NCBI RefSeq assembly: GCF_024763615.1
Contig: NC_077224.1
Coordinates: 69,078,712-69,142,711, forward strand
Source of the DNA: Phlebotomus papatasi
Taxonomy: Eukaryota > Arthropoda > Insecta > Diptera > Psychodidae
DNA length: 64,000 nt
Reading direction: 5' to 3'
Part shown: one piece after another, positions 33,826 through 45,193 of the stretch
Numbering within the stretch: the stretch's first letter is position 1
Layout of the letters: the number at the start of each line of letters is the position of its first letter
Position numbers and translations under genes: made by a program
The notes under the pieces: model-generated
The model's database searches: none
Told to the model about the DNA's origin: nothing
Seen by the model: the letters and a program-made list of their open reading frames with translations, nothing else

Positions 33826-35185
33826 CTGCAAATAAGACTTGATTGAAAATTCGTTACGTTTTGAAATACAAATATCAATGTATGTCAGTGTGACAGGAAA
33901 TAATTGTCAATGTCAAAATGACAGTACTCTAAAAATATTTTAATAATCGGAAAATATTTCCAAATAACCCAATAATTTTAATTCGAAAGCGTTAATGTTT
34001 GAAAAGAACTTCAGTGTCATTTTGACAACTGCTAACTGACAATGTCAAAATGTCAGTGTACATCAATTTTTCGAAATCGCTTTATAATATTAATCCGAAA
34101 ACACTACCAATTATCATAATAATTTTAGTTCGAAAACGGAGCTTTGAAAAAGAACGTCAGTGTTACATGACGATAACTGTCACTGTCAAAATGACAGTAC
34201 TGTAAAGTCATATTAATCGGAAAATATTTCCAAATAACACAATAATTTTAATTCGAAATCGGTAATGGTTGATAAAAGAACTTCAGTGTCATTTTGACAA
34301 CTGCTAACTGACAATGTCAAAATGTCAGTGTACATCAATTTTTCGAAATCGCTTTATAATATTAATCCGAAAACACTACCAATTATCATAATAATTTTAG
34401 TTCGAAAACGGAGCTTTGAAAAAGAACGTCACTGTTACATGACGATAACTGTCACTGTCAAAATGACAGTACTGTAAAGTCATATTAATCGGAAAATATT
34501 TCCAAATAACACAATAATTTTAATTCGAAATCGGTAATGGTTGATAAAAGAACTTCAGTGTCATTTTGACAACTGCTAACTGTCAATGTCAAAATGTCAG
34601 TGTACATCAATTCTTCGAAATCGCATTATTATTATTAATCGAAAAAGCTTCCAATTAACAAAATAATTTTATTTCTGAAACGGAACTTAGAAAAAAGAAC
34701 GTCAGTGTCACATGACGATAACTGTCAATGGCACAATGACAGTTATATGTAACTTTGAAATCGACATTCTTTCCTAATCAGTATTTACTACAAATTATGA
34801 AATCAAGAATTTCATTTGCAAAATTCTTCAGGTGTCAAATGAAAAGCCAATACCGAGAAATAATAGCTGTCGATGTCAATAGATGTCATTTTTGTTATTC
34901 TCCATTTTAATTAATCAATAGCTTATAAATCAGAAGGATCAATGCAATGTCATTTAGAAGAGTGCTAACTGTCTATGAAAATGAATTTTAATTTTATTGC
35001 ATTAATATTAGATTGTAATTCCGAAGAAATCTCTGTGCAATTAACTCATATCATATAAAGCTCATTTAATTTTTAACGTTGACATTAAATTACTTTTTGT
35101 CATCCATGAAATTGTATTTTCCCTAAGATTTGTTCTTGTAGAAAATTAAGAAAAACCCAAAAATAGATTTAGAATAAAGTCTTAC
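33826..35185 (-). other. canoe intron 2 (between RA1 and RA2 exons)
   Basis: This 1.36 kb intron is bounded by GTAAGA and TTGCAG. Most of its left part is the 272 bp tandem array described separately. From 34750 to 35185 it is AT-rich without a recognisable element, although TGTCA motifs continue to about 34890. Confidence 0.85.
33880..34750. repeat. 272 bp tandem array in canoe intron 2, about three copies
   Basis: The string TGACAACTGCTAACTG starts at 34023, 34295 and 34567, giving an exact 272 bp period. Other strings such as ATAACTGTCACTGTCAAAAT follow the same spacing, and the first partial unit begins near 33900. The middle units differ by only a few bases. The array carries about 29 TGTCA/TGACA pentamers, often as facing pairs such as TGTCAAAATGACA. 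Confidence 0.92.
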
Positions 35186-35488
35186 ATTTGTCTTCTGGTC
35201 TGTGTCCCTCAGCAGAAATCTTCCTTCGCGATCATCAAAATTCCAATTCAGCTGCACCAGCAATGGCTTTTCGTCTCCATTCAACTTCCTCTCTTCATGA
35301 TTTGAATGCACTTCGTATAAGGCATAGTTGGGCAGTGACAGCATTCGCATATCCGGACGGAATTTCTCAATTAGCGTGGCAATGACATCCTGAACTGTGG
35401 CATCAGATGCCACACGAATGCACTTTGTGGCTACTTTTTGGCCAGCATCTTGGAAGTAGAATCTCATAACACCGTGAAATTGAAGATT
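35186..35488 (-). CDS. cno: canoe/afadin coding exon 2: Ras-association domain 1
   Basis: This exon encodes 101 residues in phase 0 and covers nearly all of the first Ras-association (RA1) domain, the ubiquitin-like fold that binds GTP-loaded Rap1/Ras. It opens with FHGVMRFYFQD, continues through TKCIRVASDATVQDVI and EKFRPDMRML, and ends with VQLNWNFDDREGRF. Each string is typical of the first RA domain of afadin/canoe. The acceptor is TTGCCGCAG before 35488 and the donor is GTAAGA after 35186. Both flanking introns are phase 0, so the exon reads in frame from exon 1 (PPDD) into the basic linker of exon 3. There are no stops or frameshifts. The open frame continues past both splice sites, but the residues there do not resemble the family and are intronic. 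Confidence 0.92.
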
Positions 35489-35841
35489 CTGCGGCAAGAA
35501 ATTTATACATAAAGGATTTATTGGATATTTCCTAAATATTGTATTAATTCTCTGATTTTTATTATCTTCAAGACGGTAGTACTTAGTTACATGAATAAGC
35601 TCCGCCCACATTTATTATTTATTCATGATTTACATGAATTAGAAACACTTTATTACTTTCCACAAAATTTGAAATTCTTAATTTCTGTTCGTAGTACAAA
35701 ATATCTTCACCAGTTCAATTTGAAAAATTACATAAAATATTGTTCATTAAAAAATTAAGCCACGCCCTCCCGCCGAAAACTTATGCAAAACAAATGAAGT
35801 TAGATATAGAAGCTCTGAAACTTAGAAAATTATCAGACATA

Positions 35842-36182
35842 CAGTAGAGTCCCGCTATAGGCCATCGCTTTATAGTCCACAAATTTATCGACCGTTGATT
35901 TCAAAACACTGATTTTAAGTTAGGTTATGTTTTTTTAGTACGCGACATGCAATTTTTTTCATAATCATTTTAATATTTTTGACAAACTTTATTGAGTATT
36001 TGTGATAATTGTGATCCATAATGAAGAGAGCGAGGACAAGTACCACAATCGCAAAGAAAGTGGAAGTCGTCGAGCAATTTCAATACTAAAAGTCGTTGGT
36101 AATTTTAAAAAATGACATGAACTATAGTGCGGCCAAAGTGTCAAATCTGGAACCAAATATGGACTATAGCGAGACTCTACTG
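35842..36182. mobile_element. pogo/Tigger-like non-autonomous element with transposase N-terminal relic
   Basis: The TIRs CAGTAGAGTCCCGCTATAG and CTATAGCGAGACTCTACTG are inverted and lie between TA dinucleotides (35840-35841, 36183-36184), as in pogo/Tigger elements of the Tc1/mariner superfamily. Inside, on the plus strand from the ATG at 36022, about 22 codons (starting MKRARTSTTIAKK) resemble the start of a CENP-B-like helix-turn-helix transposase before a stop. The catalytic part is deleted. It lies in canoe intron 1. Confidence 0.85.
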
Positions 36183-36733
36183 TATCAAGATTTTTCCAGT
36201 GTCCTGCACCACTTTAACAATTCAAAAACAACCGAATTACAAAAGAGACAGACTAAATTGCATGTTTCTTAATTTTACGCTTTTAATAGGCGTGGCTTAT
36301 ATTTCTTTTTGTCTTTAATAAACGCAAAATCAAAGAAAAAATTCCTACTGCTAATAACTGTTTGATTATTCAAAATCTGCACTGTTCGACTGCTTTCAAT
36401 TATAAGCCGACATCAAACAAATCATTTTTTTATTAATCCCAAAAAAATACCTTTAGTTATGAATCGAATTATTCCACTGTTCCTACTATTTTCGAATAAC
36501 AATCAACTGTTTCAATCGGATTAAATGTGCTTTATTAATTTTGTGCAATAATGAACTTCGATATAATTCAATCTGATTTAGAAATATTGTCCTCAATACA
36601 GTTCTTTTTAATTTAAACATTTAAGGGGCGTGGTCTATTATTTTTATTAAAGAAAAATATTTGCAGTGTTTTTCATTATTACGCTGTTTCCAACATTTAA
36701 CCTCTTCCAATGAATTATTTAAAAAAGAATTAA

Positions 36734-37789
36734 CCCTCTAACGTCCAATTTTTAAATATGCAAAAAATGTAGTGTGATGATTTTTTCTACACTAATTACG
36801 GTTCAATAAACTCAATAATACCATCCGTTCTTCATTTTCTCTTTTAATTTAAGCGAAAAATGCAAAAATATAAAAAAAAATCAAAGTTTTTGCTTCTAAG
36901 GCTGCTATTCTGCCATCTTTATAATTTTGTAAGATTTTGTGGAATTTGGAATTCTTGTTAGAGTTAATCCAAGGTTGAGCAATTCTGCCGCCAAGAAATT
37001 TTATAGCAAAAATCGAACAAGATATAAAAAAAATTGGAGACTTGTCGTGCAGCATCATCTGCGGAATTATTTGACACTGTGTGTTTACAGTTGTTTGTTA
37101 TTTTTCACGAAAAAAGCATTAAAATATCTTTAAATGTAATTATATTCAATTCAACCTTGACAAAACTCTCATTTACAAAATTTAAAAGAACCTCTAAAGT
37201 TTTCTTGGATCGTACAAGAAAATGTATGGAACTGTCAAAGAATTTTTGGATGAATTGAAAAATTCTTGGATATAAAATATGGTAATTTGAAAATTTTGTT
37301 GGAGACTTTATAATAAGGTCTAAAATATTTGGAGAGTACTAATATTTCAAAAATTTATATTTTTTCTGTGAGAATACCAATTTTCTTGGAACTTGCTCAG
37401 TCACAAAATTATAAAGATTGCAGAATAGCAGCCTAAAATTCACATTTTTACTTTTTTCAAATGTTTTAAATAAAATACACAAAGTAGAATGATATATCTT
37501 TCAGTATAAAATAAATTTATTTTAGTCAGATTACTTTAAACCGGTATTTTTCTTGATTTTTGAAATGAGATTTTTCCACAAAAAAAAATTCCTACTTTTC
37601 TCTGACCTGTCAAACAAAACTTTGGATAGCAATTAAATGAAGAGTCAAAATGAGTTTAAACCTTGAATGGATGTCATCAAGAGTATTACCGAGGATACTA
37701 TAGCAATTCTGAATAAACAAAACCTTTATTGTCGCTGTAAATGCGATTTTTGTAATGCTACCTTGCAGTAACTCTTAACCGTTAGAGGG
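36734..37789. repeat. piggyBac-like non-autonomous element, 1.06 kb
   Basis: The ends CCCTCTAACG and CGTTAGAGGG are exact inverses, flanked by TTAA at 36730-36733 and 37790-37793. The interior is AT-rich with paired strings about rejected ends only; no DDD transposase frame is visible. The frames at 36849-37258 are short and unrecognised. It is inserted in canoe intron 1. Confidence 0.85.
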
Positions 37790-38064
37790 TTAAAAGTAAA
37801 GAAATTATTTTTTTTTCTTTTTAAGAGGCGTGACCTATTTATTGATGAGCCTACGGCTTTGAAATATTTCAGAGCTATAATTAGAATGATTACGTTTTTG
37901 TTTTATTCAAACAATGTTACAACATTCCTCTATAAAACGTATTTCATATGACAAATTTATATCAAGGTATTTTGCTCGTCAAAAACAATTTTTCATATTA
38001 AGGCTATAATTCTTGTGAGCTACATGTATTCAATTAGAACAATATTCGAGTAGAATATTTGATT

Positions 38065-39063
38065 TAGGGTAAATTAAGCTAATTCAAAACTTGCTCCAAA
38101 TGGAAATTTTTCTCTACTCCAAATAGAAACGTCATTTTTTTCATGAAAAATATAGTACTAAATTATTATATTTATATGTTTTCTATACCACAGTTTCATT
38201 ATTTAGTTAATTTTGCTCCAAATAAAGTGAAAATCCATTCATATTCACAAATTTTAATTTGTTAATTTCTCATAAAAATTAAAAGTGTACCTAATCACCA
38301 TCGAATTTTTCAGCGATCGACCATGTTTTCCAATAAAAAGCACAATGCTAAATAAATAACCAACGCAAAGACAGCGGTGGACGCTAAAAACTACACGGGA
38401 TCTCAGTTAAATGAAACTGTACTTCGAAAGCATTGTTGATGAATAAATTTATCTATCTATCTATCTATCTACCAATAAGGGGACTGTTGTTTATTCGTTT
38501 TTTTTTAATATTTATGTCATATTTCTGGCTAATTTTAGTTAAATTCAGTGCTAATCTTTATTATTAACGGTACGTGAAGTTGTCAAATGAAATAATTACC
38601 TATTTTGTGAACAAAAAGGTTTTTTCTGAGGTGTCTGCAAATGCTTCAATAGAAAACCCCGGAAATATGATTTTTTTGGAGAGATTTTCTTATCTTTTTA
38701 AATGGGAAAGGAGAAAAGACCAGGAATAAGAACAAATCCTGCACTCAGAAGCAACTCAACAAGGTTTTGGAAGCCTTTCGTCGCGGTTTCACTTACACTG
38801 TTTGTCTCCAATTAGAAACTTTCCCTTGTCTCCATTTGGATTAATTTGTTTCCAATAGAAGCATTTTGCACTCACATATTTTACTTGTATTTAAGAAGTT
38901 TTCAAATTATATCTAAAGAATTTTCACTAAACAGTAACATTCTAGAAGAGTCAAGGAGCAAATTTATGTAATTCACTTCAGAAAAAAATTGAACTTAAAG
39001 TGTTGAATCTTCTGTCAAAGTTAAATCGTCTGGAAATGGTTTTGAATTAGGACAGTTACCCTA
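38065..39063. repeat. 1 kb TIR element (TAGGGTAA..CTAATTCAAAAC ends), copy 1, with retroelement insertion
   Basis: TAGGGTAAATTAAGCTAATTC and the inverse of TAGGGTAACTGTCCTAATTC bound the element. It is alignable over its length with 41385-42253 in inverse orientation, apart from an insertion of about 125 bp near 38350-38473. The interior has phrases like GCTCCAAATGGAAATTTTTC and CTCCAATTAGAAACTTTCC. Non-coding. Confidence 0.88.
38350..38473 (+). mobile_element. 5'-truncated non-LTR retroelement 3' end with (TCTA)n tail
   Basis: The fragment holds ACCAACGCAAAGACAGCGGTGG and GCATTGTTGATGAATAAAT and ends in tandem TCTA. It interrupts the 38065 element exactly where copy 2 is continuous, so it is a true insertion. 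The first motif recurs inverted at 39181-39330. The clade cannot be told. Confidence 0.65.
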
Positions 39064-39180
39064 GAGTCTGATAAGAGTTTACTCTCAATATGGGATTGTT
39101 GAAAATCTACCCGGGTTAACTCAGGGTAACCTCTGAAATGTCTGTCCCAGTTATCTTCCACAAGGTCCCCCAGTTCCTTA

Positions 39181-39330
39181 ATAAATAGATAGATAGATTT
39201 ATTGTCATCAATGCTCTGCGATACATAAATAATTAAAATTGCAAATATTTTTCTGCGGCCACCGCCGTCTAAGCGTTGGTTACCAACCTACTCCAGAGTG
39301 AAAACGGTGGAAAACTCCTTCTCAGGTTGT
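39181..39330 (-). mobile_element. non-LTR retroelement 3' end, related to 38350-38473
   Basis: Read on the minus strand it has ACCAACGCTTAGACGGCGGTGG, then GCATTGATGACAATAAATC and a TATC repeat tail. It is longer at its 5' side than the 38350 fragment. No reverse transcriptase coding remains. Confidence 0.6.
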
Positions 39331-39464
39331 ATATGCCATACATCCATAGGATGATCATAATTACTTTACAATTTTAATTTATTGAGTTAATATACCGTTG
39401 GAATGCTGCTTTTATATGCAAAACTTGCAGAACGCATTGAGAGAAGAAAAAAAAATAAATTTTT

Positions 39465-39560
39465 TTTTTCTGGCTAGCTCGTAGGAGCTGTCAGCCATTT
39501 GGGCAATCGCCCGCGTGTGACGAATAGTAATAATAATAATAATAAAAAAAAATAATAATG
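39465..39560 (+). mobile_element. possible non-LTR or SINE 3' end with (TAA)n tail
   Basis: A GC-rich piece (GTAGGAGCTGTCAGCC, GGGCAATCGCCCGCGTGTGACG) ends in AATAGTAATAATAATAATAAT. A GC-rich head joined to a short tandem tail is typical of retroelement 3' ends, but no second copy is present to prove it. Confidence 0.35.
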
Positions 39561-39917
39561 AAAAAATGTTTGATGTCAAGCGACTTTGTTAGCTAGAGCT
39601 AATACTACTTTTAACTAACAAGTATGAGAAGATAAAAAAAAAAGTAGGCAACCTTAAAAACAGCCGCGAATAGATGGGTACTTAGGATGACACACCGCAT
39701 CAACACTGCCCACCAAGAAATGAATTTAAATAGCAACTGGATTTCTTTTTTAAATAGAAGAGTGTCAATATTCTACCTTCTCCCTATAATCGTAATTCGT
39801 AACATTATTTCTGAGAAATTTTATTTATATTTTTATTTATTAAAATCTACTGTTGAAGAAGAGTATTGAAGTCGAACATAGTGCAAGTGCACTTGCAAAG
39901 CTTTATAGTATCTAGAC

Positions 39918-40046
39918 CAGGTGCGAGCAAGAACCGTTTGAAACCAAATAAACATCAAAATAGTGTTCAGGTAGCGTTTTGACCATTGACGTACAAAAAC
40001 ATCATTTGACGTTTGTTCGATTTCAAACGGTTCTTGCGCACATCTG
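39918..40046. repeat. hAT-like MITE, copy 2
   Basis: The element begins CAGGTGCGAGCAAGAACCGT and ends in the inverse (TTCTTGCGCACATCTG). It is flanked by an exact 8 bp duplication ATCTAGAC (39910-39917 and 40047-40054). It lies 226 bp from the canoe start exon, inside intron 1. Confidence 0.9.
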
Positions 40047-40271
40047 ATCTAGACACTACAGAAATTTATGTCCATATTTGGCATTATTGATGAAATTTTG
40101 GCACTTTTAGCAGAGTTTCCTACACAATCGTAAAAAATTTGCTTCAATAATAACAATAATGGACTTAAATATCTATAATGTTTAGAAGCCATGAGATACG
40201 ACATTATTTTAAATATAGAAAATAAAACACGAAAACCGATTTATTGCATTTGTATTTGTAACAAAACTTAC

Positions 40272-40422
40272 GTCATCTGGTGGCGAGAGTTCAAACAGAT
40301 CCAGCCGATTTGCATTCCATTGCCGAATGACGGAATGCAGGGCTTCACGGTCCATCAAACGTTTCTCATTAGCACTCATTTTCATTGGAGGATTCCTCTT
40401 CAACGGCTGCGACAATGATTAT
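40272..40422 (-). CDS. cno: canoe/afadin coding exon 1: N-terminal peptide
   Basis: This is the first coding exon of the canoe/afadin orthologue, an actin-binding scaffold that links Ras/Rap1 signalling and cadherin/nectin junctions to F-actin. Coding runs from the ATG at 40379 to 40272 (36 residues). It contains the hallmark WNANRLDLFELS string that precedes RA1 in afadin family proteins. A second in-frame ATG two codons upstream (40385) is an alternative start. Just upstream the frame meets a TAA at 40421-40419. A pyrimidine-rich stretch ending in CAG lies just before 40422, so the exon probably begins there, with a further 5' UTR exon to the right. The donor is GTAAGT just after 40272, in phase 0, and joins directly to the exon ending at 35488. 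The identity rests on recognised family motifs; the splice sites are read by eye. Confidence 0.82.
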
Positions 40423-41384
40423 CTGCGAATGAAATGAAAGAGATAAAGTATTAATTATCACATAATAACATAATTGTTGAAAATCACATGGGTGGAATGC
40501 GAAAGAAGTTGCCAGTCTATAAAACGATTTGTATCAAAGATAAATTTGCATCTGTTGCAAATTTCTTTCTCTCTCTCCGGCATCTTTTTTTTTTAATTCA
40601 AATACGATTTATTCATTGTTTCACCGCAGTTTCTTTCCCTCTATTTAATGTCTCTCTGTAGAGAGAAAAAAAATACTATGCTTCTTGAATTTCTCCTGTT
40701 TAGCGTGAAAAAATGTGCTGCAGCACTTACAAGAAGTGTCTTAAAGAGACAAAGAACAATAATCCACCGGCAAAATGTTGGTGTAATATCGTATACGAAA
40801 AAAAACCACAAAAATTTTTCACATTTCTCTTCTATAATTCTCATATAGAAATACTGCAATTACCAGGGAAGGTCATTGCCATAATCACAAACTATGCGGG
40901 ATTTATTTTAAACTTCCTAATGTGCAGAAAAGTAAGCAGAAAACATACCCAACACAAATCAAAAACATGCCACCAAAGAGACAAAGATCTCTCACGAAAA
41001 GTGTCTCAAGAGCAGCAAATCACAAAAGCAGAATATTTATTCCTCTGGCACGGCATTTGTGCTGAACTTATCCTATCCACCTGTTTCTTTCAATCCCTTC
41101 CTGACTATACTCGAGGTACCATAGTAGCAGTCAATTGAGTGAAATTTTCTCCGCAATGCCAAACGTAGTAAAAAGACGTGATGGAGACGATGGATATTAA
41201 AATTATACGAACACACCTTTCCGGTCACCATTATAACGGCGTGTCAGAGTACTATTTTATTGCAAATTTTACACTGCAGGAGAAAAGTTTAGAGCCCCTA
41301 TGGAGTAATTATGTAAATATTAAGAACAAAAGGACATTTCATTTATAAATCGACCGCTTAGAATAAGAAGCGAATAACTCGCAG

Positions 41385-42253
41385 TAGGGTAAATGTCCTA
41401 ATTCAAAACCATTTCCAAACGCTTTAACTTTGACAGGAGATTCAACACATTAAGCTCAATTTTTTCTGAAGATAATTACATAAATTTGCTCCTTGACTCT
41501 TCTAAAATGTTACTGTTTAGTAAAAATTCTTTAGATATAATTTGAAAACTTCTTAAATACAAGAAAAATACGCGAGCGTAAAATGCTTCTATTGGAAACA
41601 AATTAATCCAAATGGAGACAAGGGAAAGTTTCTAATTGGAGACAAACAGTGTAAGTGAAACCGCGACGAAAGGCTTCCAAAACCTTGTTGAGTTGCTTCT
41701 GAGTGCAGGATTTGTTCTTATTCCTCGTCTTTTCTCCTTTCCCATTTAAAAAGATAAGAAAATCTCTCCAAAAAAAATCATATTTCCGGGGTTTCCTATT
41801 GAAGCATTTGCAGACACCTCAGAAAAAACCTTTTTGTTTACAAAATAGGTAATTATTTCATTTGAAAACTTCACGTACCGTTAACAATAAAGATTAGCAC
41901 TTAATTTAACTAAAATTAGCCAGAAATATGACATAAATGTTAAACAAAATGAATAAACAACTGTCACTTTATTGTGTTTTTCATTGGAAAACATGGTCGA
42001 TCAATGAAAAATTCGATGGTGAAAAGGTACACTTTTAATTTTAATGAGAAATTAACAAATTAAAATTTATGAATATGAGTGGATTTTCGCATTATTTGGA
42101 GCAAAATTAACTAAATAATGAAACTGTGGTATAGAAAACATATAAATATAATAAATTTAGTACTGTATTTATCGTGAAAACTATGACATTTCCATTTGGC
42201 GTAGCGAAAAATTTCCATTTGGAGCAGGTTTTGAATTAGCTTAATTTACCCTA
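41385..42253. repeat. TIR element (TAGGGTAA ends), copy 2, uninterrupted
   Basis: This 869 bp copy is inverted relative to 38065-39063 and lacks the internal insertion. The ends TAGGGTAAATGTCCTAATTC and GAATTAGCTTAATTTACCCTA are well kept. The two copies flank the canoe start exon and could pair in the pre-mRNA if transcription starts to the right. Confidence 0.88.
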
Positions 42254-42524
42254 GGCAAATTTTACAGGAGGGCGATTTGAAGCTGAGATTTTACATCCAG
42301 AGTATAGGATTTTTGAGATTTAAAATCTCTATAACTTTGAAAATAATTATCTTTCAAGTATAACATTCACAGGGAAAGTAGAGGGTATAAAGACTTTTTA
42401 AGCGAAGCGAATAAAACGATTTTTGTAAAAAATCGAGTTGTTCGACTTATATTCTGAGTGGGCGAAATAAGAAAAACATGCTCACGAGTTTCAGTGAATT
42501 GCAAAACATATTTTCACAGCGTCA

Positions 42525-42745
42525 TTTGTTATGTCGACCAGTTCACAACCGATATCAACTGATTTATGAATCACTCAAGTAATAATAATAATAATAATAA
42601 TAAATAGAGAATACAAATGATAAAAATTAATAACAAAGCGTTCCATGCTTTGTGAAATGCTCGAAATCAAAGGTACATCCGCATGCTTAGAATTGATTTT
42701 CACTTCATAATTACTTATCAGTTCATAAACCAGTTCATGAGCGAT
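42525..42745. repeat. degenerate relative of the AACCGGTT-like repeat, with (TAA)n
   Basis: It contains CCAGTTCACAACCGATATC, CAAAGCGTTCCATGCTTTG and CAGTTCATAAACCAGTTCATG. A (TAA) run of about eight repeats lies at 42578-42603. Confidence 0.4.
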
Positions 42746-43269
42746 GGCAACCGTTTCAGACTTGTTAAAAATTGAAAGACCTTTCCAACAAACCCAAGTA
42801 TCACCCTATTTGCTTGAGAGGCACACTCTCTGGAATCGTTCAAATCTTTGACTTTGAAAAATTTGTATCAGGACGCAAAGCATGAGCACTTTCCCCTACA
42901 GTAAAGTTAGAATCTCTCAAATCTGAATTTTGCAAATTCGAACGACCGACGCAAAATATCAAATGTGAGGTTATGTCAAAAAAAATATCGTGTGTAGATG
43001 ATTGAAAATCATATACCCGTGCTGCTTCCAGAATATTTCCATACATTATGCTCGAATAAAAACCAATAAGACTTGTGACAATTTACTTTCACATAATCTC
43101 CGTTAGTTTTGAAAATATCATTCGAATTTGGGAAGTGAGAAATGTCAAAAATACCCCCCAAGCGTTCGAATTTGGAAGACTTTACTGGACATAACCTACT
43201 AAAATGCAGCTATCATTTAAATTCCTTAAAATCAACACTAGATATTATTATTATTTATTTAAATCTCAA

Positions 43270-43428
43270 AAATATGATTATTATGCCCAGCGCACAATAA
43301 CTTTTGTTTGTAAACATGTTTTCAAAATTTCCCATGAGAAGGAGTAAGATGACTAGATCTAGATCTCACTCACTCTCATTGAAATGTTTACAAAAAAAAG
43401 TTATTGTGCGTTGGGTATTATTCATCCT
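43270..43428. repeat. single unit of the AGATCTAGATCT palindromic family
   Basis: This well-preserved unit runs from ATTATGCCCAGCGCACAATA through GACTAGATCTAGATCTCACT to AGTTATTGTGCGTTGGGTAT. Confidence 0.85.
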
Positions 43429-45107
43429 GCAATTGCTGAAACTCAATACGAAAAAGAAAACAGAACAAAAAAATTAGATACTAAAAATTAAATGAAAAGA
43501 CGGTACGGTACGGTTTCAGTACATTGTCACTCAACACGAACTCCCTGTACTTTTTATCCATGGACCGATCTTATGCGCTATACTTTGTGACAAAAGTTTA
43601 ATATTTTAATATTTCAATTTTTACTAACCAAGTAGCTAATTTACTGCCCTCGAAATGTTAATTATAGTTAAATCTGTCTCAAGTAAATTTGAAGCCATTT
43701 TTTGTGCCTAAACTTATACAATTTACTGTAGAATAAAAAGCTTAAAATAGAGATACAAAGAATTGTCCAGAGCAACTCTATTTCAACTACAAATATGATC
43801 ATGATGAGAGATTTTATATGTGACGAGAGATATTGCAAAAAAAAAAACTCACCAAACACCGTTTTGACCGATCGCGATCATCGTTCATTCATCCATTCAT
43901 TTCACCTCAACAACCAACATCTTACGTCTCGATCACGATCTTTATAGAATGAAAAGACTTTCTATTTTTAATTTCTAGAGCAATTTCGCCGCAAGATGTG
44001 TGCTCCCATCCTCAGTACTTGTGCAAAAAACCACCATCATAGACGCTTTTCCATCCATAATGCAACTCTCAATTAATTTCCAATGAAACTTCATAAATGA
44101 TAGTAACTTCTCTCTCTCTATTTTATTTTGTCACAACTCTTCAGTATCTCATCATTCATTCCAACATATTAGATGTAAACAGCACAAAAAAAATACATCT
44201 TTAACGTGCTTCGAGAGGAATTTCTCTCACTTTGAGTGTTTTAAAATACCTGATAAAATTTCAAAAGTCACTTGAAGTCATCTTAATGATTACAAATTTA
44301 CCACAAATTTTGTATTCACATCACAGAAACTTTGAATGATGGAAAAAAATGCCCATAATAATCTCTTCTCCAGCAAGTTGTCATACACACTTCTAAAGCA
44401 ATTATAAAAAAAATGAATTCTTGACATTCATCACCCACAACAAAATTCGTGTCTACAATTTTTATAGTTTTCTTTCTTCCATGTCGACCAAAGAACAAAT
44501 GAAGAAAAAAAACCACCCATTTTGACATTTTTTTCCTTTGCGTATTTTTTTTTTATTCTTCTCAAGCACTTCCAGTCAACACAAATAATAATAATAATTT
44601 TATAATTTATTTGTTGTGAGATTAAAACAAGCATTGAACAAAAATTCCATCACACTCAGTCATTCTCTTCAGACTAATATTAATATACCTCTCAGTTATT
44701 CTTGTAAACAACTCAACAATTTTTCTTAACACTTTAAGAACCACGTACTATATTCACTAGAAACGAAGATAAAAAATATCCTATCTTGGTAAATTGTTTA
44801 ACGTTTCAAGTTTCAAGGATATTTTAACATTCAAGTATCATTTTGTAGAAATTTTTCCCATCAGAAAGTCACAATTATCAACTCAAATCAACCATTTCTT
44901 TTAATTTGTTTTTGAGTTATTCGACAAAAATTTCCCTTGTCATCATAAAATAGTAAAGATATAATTAATAGAGTGAAAAAATACACCAATATTTATAGTA
45001 GAGTGTGAAGGAAAAATAAACATTTTCGAGTCATGTGAAAGAAAAGTAGACCTCATAGTCATTGGCTTTAGGCATACACCATGGCTCAATCAAGATGTCA
45101 TGAATTT

Positions 45108-45193
45108 TAGTTGAGATTCTTGACAATCTGAGTTTTTGTGGTCCTAGGTGAAATCCGACCTCGTCAGATCGAGCTCAAATTTTAGATCTACAC
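45108..45193. repeat. repeat shared in inverse with 30655-30745
   Basis: TGGTCCTAGGTGAAATCCGACCTCGTCAGATCGAGCTCAAATTT here corresponds to the inverse of AAATTTGAGCCCGATCTGACGAGGTGGGATTTCACC near 30680-30720, so the two repetitive blocks share this module. Confidence 0.6.

Larger units (their letters stand above)
35489..40271 (-). other. canoe intron 1 (between N-terminal exon and RA1 exon)
   Basis: This 4.8 kb phase 0 intron is bounded by GTAAGT and CCGCAG. It holds one pogo-like, one piggyBac-like and one hAT-like non-autonomous element, a 1 kb TIR element carrying an internal insertion, and non-LTR retroelement 3' ends. No other coding exon was seen. Confidence 0.82.
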
